A stretch of DNA of 31,064 nt from Eubacterium sp. CAG:252. GTDB taxonomy: Bacteria; Bacillota; Clostridia; Lachnospirales; Lachnospiraceae. Location of the stretch: positions 16,364 to 47,427 of the forward strand of contig FR886335.1 of assembly GCA_000436535.1 (NCBI GenBank), written 5' to 3'. Position 1 is the stretch's first letter. Each line of letters starts with the position of its first letter. Below the pieces are notes generated by a model that made no database searches, had not been told where the DNA came from, and was given only the letters and a program-made list of their open reading frames with translations. The position numbers and the translations under genes were made by a program. Below are positions 16,301 to 24,300 of this stretch, one piece after another.

Positions 16301-17268
16301 CCTGTAAGATATGTAATTCCTGCTGTTGTTGGATATATGATATTAGAAGGAAGTTCTTCCTCTGTAAACTCTGTAAAATCTTCGTCAGATAATACAATAT
16401 ATCTTGTACCATCTGCCAGCTGCTGTATAGAATGTCCTGCTGAGTTAGCTTTTCCATCAACATACTTTACTTCAGCTGTTATCTGATAAGAAGCTGTTAA
16501 TGATGATATACCATCGCCATCTGCTGTTCTTACCCTTAGGTTAGTTCTACCGCCACCAACAATCTTTAATCTGACTTTTGATGAGTCGGCTGCAATCTTC
16601 TGTACTATACCATCTTTAACAAGATTACCTGTCTTATCGCTGTCTGTTTCAACAAATAACTTATTAGACTCACTTGCATTAGATGTTATCTCAATAATAT
16701 CTCCTACCTGATAGCAGAGCATCTGCTCACTGTTCAGCTCCACACCATTACGGTATGCTTTAAAGCTTGTTATCTTAAGAGGTACTATAAGGTCTACCGA
16801 ATCGCTTCCTAATGCCTGCTCATAAGTGATGCTTCCATCCGGTCCATACATCTTAGTATAATATGTAGCTGTAACACTCGCCTTACCAGCCCTGTTGCCA
16901 TATACAGTTGGTCCTGCTACGCCTTCTACTGTATCTGCATATTTAGTTCCTGCACTATCACTTACCACATACTTAAGTATGTTTGAATCAGATACTGTCC
17001 ACTTAAGGTTTCTTACATTCGGCTTGTAATTATCCGGTGAATCCGGACCTACTACATTGTTCTCATCAGTACCCGTCATAGTAGCTGTGATACCATTGGA
17101 TGTAGCTCCTTCATTAATAATAGATGTCGTGCTGGTAACTGATACCGTCACGCTTGAGTCTGCATTGGCAAATACCATGTACCCGCTGAATGCAAACAAA
17201 ACCACAAGTGCCGATATTAATATCTTCCACTGCACTCTCAGCTTTCTGAACTTCTTAATACTACTCAT
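13381..17268 (-). CDS. secreted multi-domain Big_2 (bacterial Ig-like) repeat protein
   Basis: A 1295-residue protein with an N-terminal hydrophobic stretch (about 15-34) and a possible signal-peptidase site VFANA/DSS, so it is exported or N-terminally anchored. From about residue 374 to the end there are about eleven Ig-like Big_2 domains of 81-96 residues, each with VGDT-type, WSSSN-x-x-VATVD-x-x-G and closing x-C-x-x-x-V strands. More diverged domains fill 40-370. Examples of the core are VTWTSSDPSVATVDENGLV (about 675-693) and VTWTSSNEAIATVDESGEI (1091-1109). Nearly every repeat has a Cys near its last strand (631, 716, 799, 882, 965, 1049, 1133, 1217, 1287). No LPXTG, SLH or wall-binding motif is present. 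Such proteins are usually adhesins or surface scaffolds; the ligand is unknown. Confidence 0.88.
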   Translation of the reverse strand: MSSIKKFRKLRVQWKILISALVVLFAFSGYMVFANADSSVTVSVTSTTSIINEGATSNGITATMTGTDENNVVGPDSPDNYKPNVRNLKWTVSDSNILKYVVSDSAGTKYADTVEGVAGPTVYGNRAGKASVTATYYTKMYGPDGSITYEQALGSDSVDLIVPLKITSFKAYRNGVELNSEQMLCYQVGDIIEITSNASESNKLFVETDSDKTGNLVKDGIVQKIAADSSKVRLKIVGGGRTNLRVRTADGDGISSLTASYQITAEVKYVDGKANSAGHSIQQLADGTRYIVLSDEDFTEFTEEELPSNIIYPTTAGITYLTGDKDIFTYKDGSVKGVHAGVAKATAGVASIDIEGNLGWSTRDEVNVVVPFKKLGNNVSNMNVGDTLQLKTSAKPTEITWSTSDNSVVQVDPTTGLVTAIGAGKATIYATRVDDALSTVYKQNNQLAYEITVIDGFGLSLTSMSVNVGDTQTLEALVTNSPNKEDIAFTIVNQANAAGVVPTETLIEVTQSDDGKSFTVKGVSPGVAHINVTQNINGVIKKATCVVYVTTPVGDISINPSSIQVDRGDTETVQLIFNPSAPTNNKVLWSSSNTAVATVEGDSYTATITGVSGGSTTITVITEDGLKVATCDVYVREPVSGIKLNETTVESSMAVGQFQLVATVLPEGEGVNRNVTWTSSDPSVATVDENGLVKYVKPGYCTIVCKTTDNAYIATCNFIISIPVETIKLDYTDEIMSIGGKLRITAEVLPVTASNRTVVWESSNTNVCIVDSNGLVEAVGTGSCTILCKSLDGNYTAMCNIYVRQPVTQIILSTTDITVRQGQIFWLSATCLPENADNKIISWESRDESVCTVESDGKVTAVGAGTTSIIATNVDTGLTAYCVVTVTQPVTGITLNSDYQELWVGAKYAIIPVIEPYDAENKNVTYLSSDPTVATVDENGVVTALKGGSCVIEVTTEVNKLTAACTIVVKEYVSSIELSETDKFMNVGATGTLIATVGTDTATNKNIIWSSSNNDICYVDQQGNISADSVGNAVITATAADGSGVSASCIIRVVDPVTRIDIEPDTVRLLVGDSAKVTAVITPDDATVKDVTWTSSNEAIATVDESGEIFALSTGKCKVTATSKDGNNITGTCWVYVTPVINISSLRINSKEIYMLTGRARQLSVIVRPVNNTDSYEWYSTDTGIVQVDQNGVITTVGPGTADVFVISNNSSVEASCTVHSLAMSRSNITLEQYDRYTLDVIGATDSITWRSSNPRVCTVSSSGEVIGRRAGTSTVTAVVNNKTLSCVVRVTNIR

Positions 17269-17535
17269 ATATATGCCTCATTTCGTTAGTATATATTACT
17301 TGTATCATAATTGTTTTTATTCTACAATATTTTTCCAGTATTTTCAATAAGCATATAGTCACATTCTTAAATAAATACGTCACAATATTACAGAACATTT
17401 AATTAATTTATTATATAATCGGCATTTTTTTATGATTAATTAATACCATCAGCATATTTAACGGCTGTTTTTCTTTATTTTTACACATTTATTTCTTATA
17501 ATAAATGTATTGAATTATAAAACCAGGAGGTACAT
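17269..17535. promoter_or_regulatory. Divergent AT-rich promoter region
   Basis: This spacer separates the Big_2 gene (minus) from the glycosyltransferase gene (plus). A TATAAT lies at about 17497-17502, some 35 bases upstream of the glycosyltransferase start, but it has no convincing -35 box. No palindromic operator stands out. Confidence 0.4.
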
Positions 17536-18591
17536 ATGATATCAGTAAGTATGTGTATGATTGTTAAAAATGAACAGGATATATTAAAAAGATGTCTTGA
17601 CTCATATGCTGGTACTTATGATGAACTTATTATAATAGATACCGGTTCTACTGATAATACTAAAGAAATAGCACGCCAGTATACCGATAAAGTATACGAT
17701 TATGTATGGTGTAATGACTTTGCGGCTGCAAGAAACTTTGCTTTCTCAAAGGCTGGCTGTGATTATATATTAAGCGTTGATGCAGACGAAGAACTTGATA
17801 CATATAACAATAAAGCTCTGCGTGACCTTAAGGCTGCTATTCTTCCAGAAATAGACATTGTACAGATGTACTATGTTAATGGATCTGATTTTAATTCCGT
17901 ATACAATGTACACAAAGAGCTGCGCCCTAAGCTTTTTAAAAGAATACGCACCTTTAACTGGATTTCACCTATCCACGAAACCATACAGGTCAATCCGGTC
18001 ATATATGACAGCAATATTGAGATTATGCACAAGCCGACAGGCGACCACAGCAAAAGAGATTTTTCCACATATTTCAAGGCTCTTGATAATAAGATACATC
18101 TTGAGGACTACGTTGTTACAATGCTTTGTAAGGAATTATTTATATCAGGTGAAAAAGACGATTTCATAGCTTTTAAGGATGCTTTTGAAAATATTTTCCC
18201 TTATGAGAACAGAAGCGACAACACTTTACAGGATATAACCTGCATACTTGTGCGCATATACCAGATAAGCGGTGATGATGATAAGCTTTTTAAGACAGCA
18301 CTTAAAGCTGTTGCAAACAACCCTTCATCGGAAATATTCCTCACTCTCGGACAGTATTATTTTGATAAAAAAGATTATGAGGAGGCTGCCATATGGCTGT
18401 ATAATGCTGCATTTGAGGCAAAAAGCATACTTGATGTTGCAAGCAGCGGCAGAAAGCCATTGTCACTGCTTGGTGACTGTTATAAAAATATGGCTGATAT
18501 ATGTGTGGATGATTATGACCGCATACAGTATGCAGAAATGGCAGATGACTACTATTCCCAGGCCAGAGAATGGCAGATGCCTGAACAGTAA
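17536..18591 (+). CDS. family 2 glycosyltransferase with C-terminal TPR-like region
   Basis: A 351-residue cytoplasmic protein. Residues 1-90 are a GT-A nucleotide-sugar domain: SMCMIVKNEQDILKRCLDS at the start, IIDTGSTDNTKEIA (33-46), WCNDFAAARNFAF (58-70) and the metal-binding VDADEE (Asp82, Asp84). This set matches the SunS/TPR-glycosyltransferase group. From about 215 onward the sequence is helical with TPR-like periodicity, including FLTLGQYYFDKKDYEEAAIWLYNAAFEA. There is no membrane helix. A textbook CAGGAGGT ribosome-binding site sits 5 bases before the ATG. Relatives glycosylate peptides, proteins or surface polymers. Its divergent neighbour, a large secreted protein, is a possible target by context only. 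Confidence 0.88.
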   Translation: MISVSMCMIVKNEQDILKRCLDSYAGTYDELIIIDTGSTDNTKEIARQYTDKVYDYVWCNDFAAARNFAFSKAGCDYILSVDADEELDTYNNKALRDLKAAILPEIDIVQMYYVNGSDFNSVYNVHKELRPKLFKRIRTFNWISPIHETIQVNPVIYDSNIEIMHKPTGDHSKRDFSTYFKALDNKIHLEDYVVTMLCKELFISGEKDDFIAFKDAFENIFPYENRSDNTLQDITCILVRIYQISGDDDKLFKTALKAVANNPSSEIFLTLGQYYFDKKDYEEAAIWLYNAAFEAKSILDVASSGRKPLSLLGDCYKNMADICVDDYDRIQYAEMADDYYSQAREWQMPEQ

Positions 18592-18760
18592 TACATATTT
18601 ACCTGTTTTTAAAACAGGAAAATCTGCAAAAAACAATTAACATGACTATATTCCCACAAAATATTGCATTTTTCCTTAAAACTTTAAGCAAACTTATGGA
18701 TTAAATCTTATTTATATGGTAGAATACTTAAGTAATAAACTAATTGGAGGTATCTAAAAA

Positions 18761-19873
18761 ATGAAATTAAATTTAAGACCAGCTGAAGAGTGTACATTTG
18801 ACGCTGTATCATTAGGTGAAGTTATGCTTCGTCTTGATCCAGGTGAAGGAAGAATTCGTACAGCAAGAAGCTTTAGAGCATGGGAAGGTGGCGGAGAATA
18901 TAATGTTATCCGTGGTCTTCACAAGTGTTTCGGTATGAAAACTGCTGTTATCACATCTTTCGCTGACAACGAAGTAGGTCTTCTTATGAAGGACTTCATC
19001 GAACAGGGTGGCGTTGATACATCACTTATCTGCTGGAAGAAGACAGACGGTATCGGTCGTCTTTGCAGAAACGGTCTCAACTTCACAGAAAGAGGTTTTG
19101 GTATCCGTGGTGCCAAGGGTTGCTCTGATAGAGCTAACACAGCTATTTCTCAGGCTACTCCAGAAGATTTCGATTTCGATTACATCTTCAAGAACAAGAG
19201 TGATGGTGGTTTAGGTGTTCGTTGGTTACATACAGGCGGTATCTATGCAGCTCTTTCTGAGCAGGCTTGTGAAACTGTTATCGCAGCTTGTAAGGCAGCT
19301 AAGAAGTACGGTACAATCGTATCTTACGACCTTAACTACAGACCATCTATGTGGGAAGCTATCGGCGGATTAGAGAAGGCTCAGGAAGTTAACAAGGAAG
19401 TTGCTAAGTATGTTGACGTTATGATTGGTAACGAAGAAGACTTCACAGCCTGCCTTGGTTTCGAAATCGAAGGTAATGATGAGAACCTTAAGACTCTTAA
19501 CCTTGATGGTTACAAGAAGATGATCAACGAAGCTGCTGCTACATATCCTAACTTCAAGGCTGTTGCTACAACACTTCGTCAGGTTAAGACTGCTACAGTT
19601 AATGACTGGTCAGCAATCTGCTGGGCTGATGGTGAAATCTATAAGGCTGCTCAGTATGATGGTCTTGAGATTATGGATAGAGTTGGTGGCGGAGATTCAT
19701 TCGCTTCAGGTCTTGTATATGGTCTTATGACATTCGAAGATGCTGAAAAGGCTGTTAACTATGGTGCTGCTCATGGCGCATTAGCTATGACAACTCCTGG
19801 TGATACAACTATGGTTTCTCTTAAGGAAGTTGAAGGTATCGTTGGTGGCGCTGGTGCCAGAGTTCAGAGATAA
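18761..19873 (+). CDS. kdgK: 2-keto-3-deoxygluconate kinase (PfkB family sugar kinase)
   Basis: A 370-residue PfkB-family kinase. The N-terminal signature AVSLGEVMLRLDPGEG (15-30) is followed by the substrate region WEGGGEYNVIRGL (41-53). The catalytic and ATP site is DRVGGGDSFASGLVYGL (306-322) with base Asp312, and SYDLNYRPSMW (188-198) is typical of KDG kinases. KDG kinase phosphorylates 2-keto-3-deoxygluconate to KDPG in pectin and uronate breakdown. The gene uses optimised codons (GGT, CGT, AAG, TTC, AAC) far more than its neighbours, which suggests high expression. The ribosome-binding site is TTGGAGG. It is monocistronic, closed by a strong terminator. No KDPG aldolase or uronate isomerase is adjacent, so the exact 2-keto sugar is inferred from family. 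Confidence 0.85.
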   Translation: MKLNLRPAEECTFDAVSLGEVMLRLDPGEGRIRTARSFRAWEGGGEYNVIRGLHKCFGMKTAVITSFADNEVGLLMKDFIEQGGVDTSLICWKKTDGIGRLCRNGLNFTERGFGIRGAKGCSDRANTAISQATPEDFDFDYIFKNKSDGGLGVRWLHTGGIYAALSEQACETVIAACKAAKKYGTIVSYDLNYRPSMWEAIGGLEKAQEVNKEVAKYVDVMIGNEEDFTACLGFEIEGNDENLKTLNLDGYKKMINEAAATYPNFKAVATTLRQVKTATVNDWSAICWADGEIYKAAQYDGLEIMDRVGGGDSFASGLVYGLMTFEDAEKAVNYGAAHGALAMTTPGDTTMVSLKEVEGIVGGAGARVQR

Positions 19874-19948
19874 TAATAAACGATTTAATAAATCAGTTAT
19901 TAATTATCATTGATTTAATTCAATATTTGGTTCAACCAATTTAACCAC

Positions 19949-19984
19949 AAAAAGAGTTGTCCGGTTATCCGGGCAACTCTTTTT
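19949..19984 (+). terminator. Rho-independent terminator downstream of kdgK
   Basis: AAAGAGTTGTCCGG (19951-19964) pairs with CCGGGCAACTCTTT (19969-19982), with one T-G wobble, around a TTAT loop. It is followed by a T-run on the plus strand and by TTTTTGTGG on the minus strand, so it can also stop transcription arriving from the surface-protein genes. Confidence 0.92.
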
Positions 19985-20078
19985 TAATGGTTCTTTGTCA
20001 AGGGGGAGTGTAAGGTCTAAAACCATAATAGCATAATCTGACATTTTATAATGATTATACATCCAATACATATACAGC

Positions 20079-20522
20079 TTATTTATAAGATATTGTAAAT
20101 ACAAGCGTATCGGAATATGAACCGGCACATGCATTATCCCAGTACGTCTTATTGATAGATAGTGTCAGTTGTGTATTGTTTCCACTCGCAGAATAGCTCG
20201 CCGACCTGAATTCACTGTTACCATTCATAAGCTTATATGGAATAGTCTTTGTCGAATCTCTGCTGTTCTTTAACTTTCCACTGGCATCCACCGATACCTG
20301 CACACTCTTATCCGGTTCAAGTCTTGCCCCCTCAAGAGCAACTGTTCCTATGCTGCTTTCTGTTACTCCACTGGCTATTGAAGTACTTGCCGGAATAGTG
20401 ACTGTATATTCCGGATCTATTGATACTGTTATTGTTGTCTGTCTTGTTTCCTGAGCACATATAGGCACAACACTTGCCACCGCAAGCATTGCACTAAGTG
20501 CTGCTGCCACTAGCTTTCTCAT
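20079..20522 (-). CDS. small secreted beta-sandwich protein, related to an N-terminal domain of the 2134-residue surface protein
   Basis: The frame is open from an ATG at 20534, but the second ATG at 20522 is preferred because GAGGAT lies 6 bases before it. The resulting 147-residue protein begins MRKLVAAALSAMLAVASVVPICAQE, a clear signal peptide with cleavage near CAQ/E. The mature part is all-beta: ITVSIDPEYTVTIPAS, then LEPDKSVQVSVDASGKL, and the end AGSYSDTLVFTISYK. The same pattern, including AGTYSDSLTFDI, occurs at about residues 118-232 of the protein encoded at 21342-27746. There is no sorting motif and no membrane helix after the signal. WxL-like or fimbrial-subunit folds look similar, but I cannot assign a family. 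It is the last of three same-strand surface genes. Confidence 0.75.
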   Translation of the reverse strand: MRKLVAAALSAMLAVASVVPICAQETRQTTITVSIDPEYTVTIPASTSIASGVTESSIGTVALEGARLEPDKSVQVSVDASGKLKNSRDSTKTIPYKLMNGNSEFRSASYSASGNNTQLTLSINKTYWDNACAGSYSDTLVFTISYK

Positions 20523-20630
20523 AATAATCCTCATTTCTGCGCACTTTTCAGGCTTTTATGAGTTAATATCGGGTGCGCACAGATACTAATCCCACATATT
20601 CTAAAGCATCTATATTGTCTATACTATTTT

Positions 20631-21128
20631 TTATTTCGCAACAAGTGTAGTTTCCACATTTGCTCCATTCATAGCCGTACCATCTGTAAGTGATGCTGTA
20701 CTTATCTTAATAACAGCCCTGTACTCTCCTGCTGCAAGACTATGATTTAACTTTACATTAGTTATCGCCTTTCCCGGCTCTACCATATCTGACTTATACA
20801 GACTCTCACCCGTGTCGCCAAGAACTATCTCAAATGTAAAATAACATGGATTACCCTCAGGATTCATAAGATTCATCGTAACCTCTTCCTTATCAGCTGC
20901 TATTGTTATAGATGGATATCCAGGAATTCTTATACTCTGCTTATTATCTGATACATTGCCACCCGAACCTATATCACCCGCATTAGAATCGATGGAAGGT
21001 GTAAATGTATTATCATTCCCTGTATCTTTACCCTTTCTTCCAACAGCCATATATATAATCAGACCTGCAATAATCACACACAGAACTACAATTATGCCTG
21101 CCATTATCTTGTTTTTAGACAGTTTCAT
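20631..21128 (-). CDS. membrane-anchored small surface protein of unknown function
   Basis: A 165-residue protein with an N-terminal membrane helix (about 9-29) that lacks a clear cleavage site, so it is probably anchored with its C-terminus outside. Residues 33-65 are a Gly/Asn/Asp/Ser-rich linker. The rest is a beta-rich domain: IRIPGYPSITIAADKEEVTM, then YFTFEIVLGDTGESLYKSDMVEPGKAI, then LAAGEYRAVIKIST. A strong AGGAGGAG ribosome-binding site precedes the ATG. It lies 213 bases after the giant surface-protein gene and 108 bases before the small secreted protein gene. The layout suggests a companion of those two proteins in a surface complex. No family is recognised. Confidence 0.7.
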   Translation of the reverse strand: MKLSKNKIMAGIIVVLCVIIAGLIIYMAVGRKGKDTGNDNTFTPSIDSNAGDIGSGGNVSDNKQSIRIPGYPSITIAADKEEVTMNLMNPEGNPCYFTFEIVLGDTGESLYKSDMVEPGKAITNVKLNHSLAAGEYRAVIKISTASLTDGTAMNGANVETTLVAK

Positions 21129-21271
21129 ACAACTCCTCCTTTTTTCTTATTGCATTTACTTACCACTAATTATCATTCAAATACTTTATTATTTATAATA
21201 CCAGATATATATTTATAATGCGTTTAATATTTTTCTGTTATAGTTTAAATACCTCCGGCACTTTCCACGAT

Positions 21272-21311
21272 GGTCTGTGCAAACCAGCTATACAGCCAGC
21301 CTGCACAAACC
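21272..21311 (-). other. GC-rich hairpin between giant surface gene and its downstream neighbour
   Basis: GGTCTGTGCA (21272-21281) pairs with TGCACAAACC (21302-21311) with one wobble, with a further GCTATACAGC-type dyad in the loop. It is more GC-rich than its surroundings and lies 31 bases past the giant gene's stop codon. No U-tract follows on either strand, so it is not a typical terminator. It may limit read-through or stabilise the upstream mRNA end. Confidence 0.5.
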
Positions 21312-21341
21312 CTTTAGTCATCTGTGTAATAATTAAGCTTT

Positions 21342-24300
21342 TTAATTAAACCTTGCATTAAATCTTATATTACGAAGCCAGTATTTGTCGCTTCCCTTTC
21401 CATGTGCATCAAATCTGTAGCATATAGCATCAACATCTGAAAGATTTATACTGTAAGTATAAGTTAATGTATTACCATTATTCTTTTTTATGTCTATATC
21501 CTCTTCCTTAAAGCTACACCACTTACCATCAGAGGCTCTTCTATATGTGGTATCCATATCTACATATCCATCATCATCCATATCAAGCTTATATGTGATA
21601 GTGAATGTCATTGTACTGCATACGCGTTTTATCTCTTCCAAAGATATTCCATCCATAAAGATAGTATTAGTACGTCCACCATTTGTCGAACTATTATCCG
21701 CACTGCTGCCGCCAATGATAAAATGATATTTTACAGGTTCCTCTTTACTATTATCTGTAATATGATAACTATTAAAATCACTGTAGTTGAATTCTACCTT
21801 CAGCCAGCTTGCATACAGCGTAACTTCTCCCTGTTCTGCAAGGTTGGATGCCGATACACCCGGTAAGTATATAACTGCTCCTCCGTCTTCAACGCACCAG
21901 CCCATAAACCTGTATTCGCTTCTTGTAGTAACTGGCAGTTCATATTCTTTATCATATGTATACACAGCATCTTCTATTTCTTTTCCGCTGCCTGCATCAA
22001 AGTGTACGGTGTATTCATTTGCTGTCCATACAGGATAAAGAGTCATTCTTTCGCCATTACCTGACTTAAGTCCGCTCACAACCTCTTCATCATCATACTT
22101 CTTCTCACCGCCTGCCTCGACAGACCAGCCTTCAAATGTATAACCAGGTCTTGCAAATACATTGGCACTAAGTGATGTTTCGTCTGTGTACATAAGTGAC
22201 ATCTCATCCATCGAACCTGTTGTTCCATCACCATACGGCATAAACTGGATAGTATAGCTGTTTTCTGTCCAGTTAGCTGTATAAGTCCTACCACCTGTAG
22301 AACCTGTTGTTATAACAACATTTTCACTGATACCATCTATGCCTGTTCCACTCCAGCCTGTGAATGTATAACCTTTACGTACCGGGGTCTTAAGAGTGAT
22401 AACACTGCTGTCAACCTGATATGTGTCTGGATTATCAGCTTCTCCACCATTAAGATTATATGTTATGTTGTATACATCTTTACTCCACTGTGCTGTAAGA
22501 AGCATATTCTCTGCCGGCATAAAGTCTGGAATTTTCTTATCCCATCCAGTGAAAGTATAGCCCTTCTTAACTGGATTAGCTGGTGCAGTAATGCCTGTGT
22601 TATAATCCTGTGTTATAGACTCCACTTCATTTCCGCCATCTGTCTTAAAGCTTATAGTAAACTGTGCTATATTCCAGCCTGCTGTATATGTAACATCCTC
22701 ATCCGGCATAACCCCGGCTATATCCTTATCCCAGCCTGCAAATATATAACCTTTTCTTAACGGCTGCCCTACTGATAATCTGGTTCCATAACGGTACTCA
22801 TATACTCCGTCATCCTCACCATTATTATACTTAAGTGTCAGCTTATGTATGTTACGCTTGTAATAATACTTAATAACTGTTGAGCTGTCTGAATTGACCT
22901 TTACAGTCTGCTTATCTGGTGCTGTAAAGCCTTTTACATTCTTAACCTCAGGAGTAACCTCACTTTCCACATCAGTTACATATACCTGTCTGTCTTCAAG
23001 CTCATAGCTGCTTCCATCTGTAGTTTCCATATAGTGCTCTACAGTATAATTTACCTTTGATTTATCCCACTTTGCATAAAGTGTTATATCGGCTTTTGGC
23101 ATAACTTCATTGAAGCTTTCAGTACACTCCTTGTCGGTGTACCAGCCTGCAAATGCATAACCAGCCTTCTCAGGAACCTGTGTAATAACCTTTGTTCCCC
23201 ACTTGACTGCCTGTGTGGTATTATCAAGCTTTTCGCCTGTTGTATCATATGTAATGTTGTATGTACTTCTGTCATAGTATACTTTAAGTACAAGACTACC
23301 GTCTGCGTTTACTGTGCCGGAAGGCATATCCTTCACTATAGTATAGCTGTCTTCATCATAATCTGCCACAGCAGCCGTAACCGCCTGTCCTGTTGTTCCC
23401 TTTGCAGGGTTAATTCTGTCAAGTACATATCCGCCATTCTCATTTTCAAGATAATACTTTGTCGTGTATACAACATCATCTGACTCTTTCCATACAGCAG
23501 TATAAGTCATGTCTGAAGCAGGAACTGTATAACTTACCTCAGGCTCCCAGCCTGCAAAATCATATCCCGGTCTGTATACAGACGGTGTTGGCATCTGTGT
23601 TCCATATGTATAACTGCCCTCCGAAACAACTTCTCCTTCTGATATGAACTTTATATTGTACTTATTTCTTGCATAATAGTAATTAAACTTTGTACCTCCA
23701 TCAGCCTTAATTACCTGCGATAATGCTGGTGGCGTAATAAATCCACTTCTTTCTGCCGGCTGTACAGATATTGTTTCATCTGTCTTTGCAGTTTCACTTC
23801 TTGTAGCAGCTACATTGTATACACCATCTGTACCTTCTACATAATCAACGACACTATATGTCATATCTGAAGCTTCCCACTTGGCATATACTATTCTGTC
23901 CTCATCAGGCATTGTATCCGGCACTTCATATTTCTTTGTGAATGCTTCATCTTGATACCAGCCTGCAAATGTATAACCAGCCTTAACCGGGTCAGCCGGT
24001 TTTGCTATCTCTTTACCATACTTTGCGACAACTGTATCTACTATAGAACCTCCATTTGTCTGAAATGCTATGTAATAACCATCCCTTAAGTTATCCCAGT
24101 GAAGAGAAACTTTTCTTGTAATAGGCTTCGTATTGAACGAACCCTTCTGGCTCTTCCATGTTATTATCATCTCTCCATCCTGCTCTGGTTCATCCCCAGG
24201 GTCAACCGATATTACATTGGTTAATGGGTCATATGTGAAAGCAGGATTAGTCATTGTAATTACATAATATCTGCTGTCATCATCATATATCTTATTAAAG

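Noticed and set aside
18600..18622. CCTGTTTTTAAAACAGG after the glycosyltransferase gene as a terminator
   Set aside because: The stem is about 6 bp and AT-rich and no T-run follows on the plus strand.
13345..20027. A shared 16-mer (AAGGTCTAAAACCATA) on the minus strand at 13345-13360 and on the plus strand at 20012-20027
   Set aside because: With this base composition about half a chance match of this length is expected in a 31-kb window on both strands, and the flanks do not align.
20538..20579. TGCGCAC/GTGCGCA pair upstream of the small secreted protein gene as a terminator or riboswitch
   Set aside because: The stem is 7 bp with a 28-base loop, does not cover the ribosome-binding site and has no U-tract.
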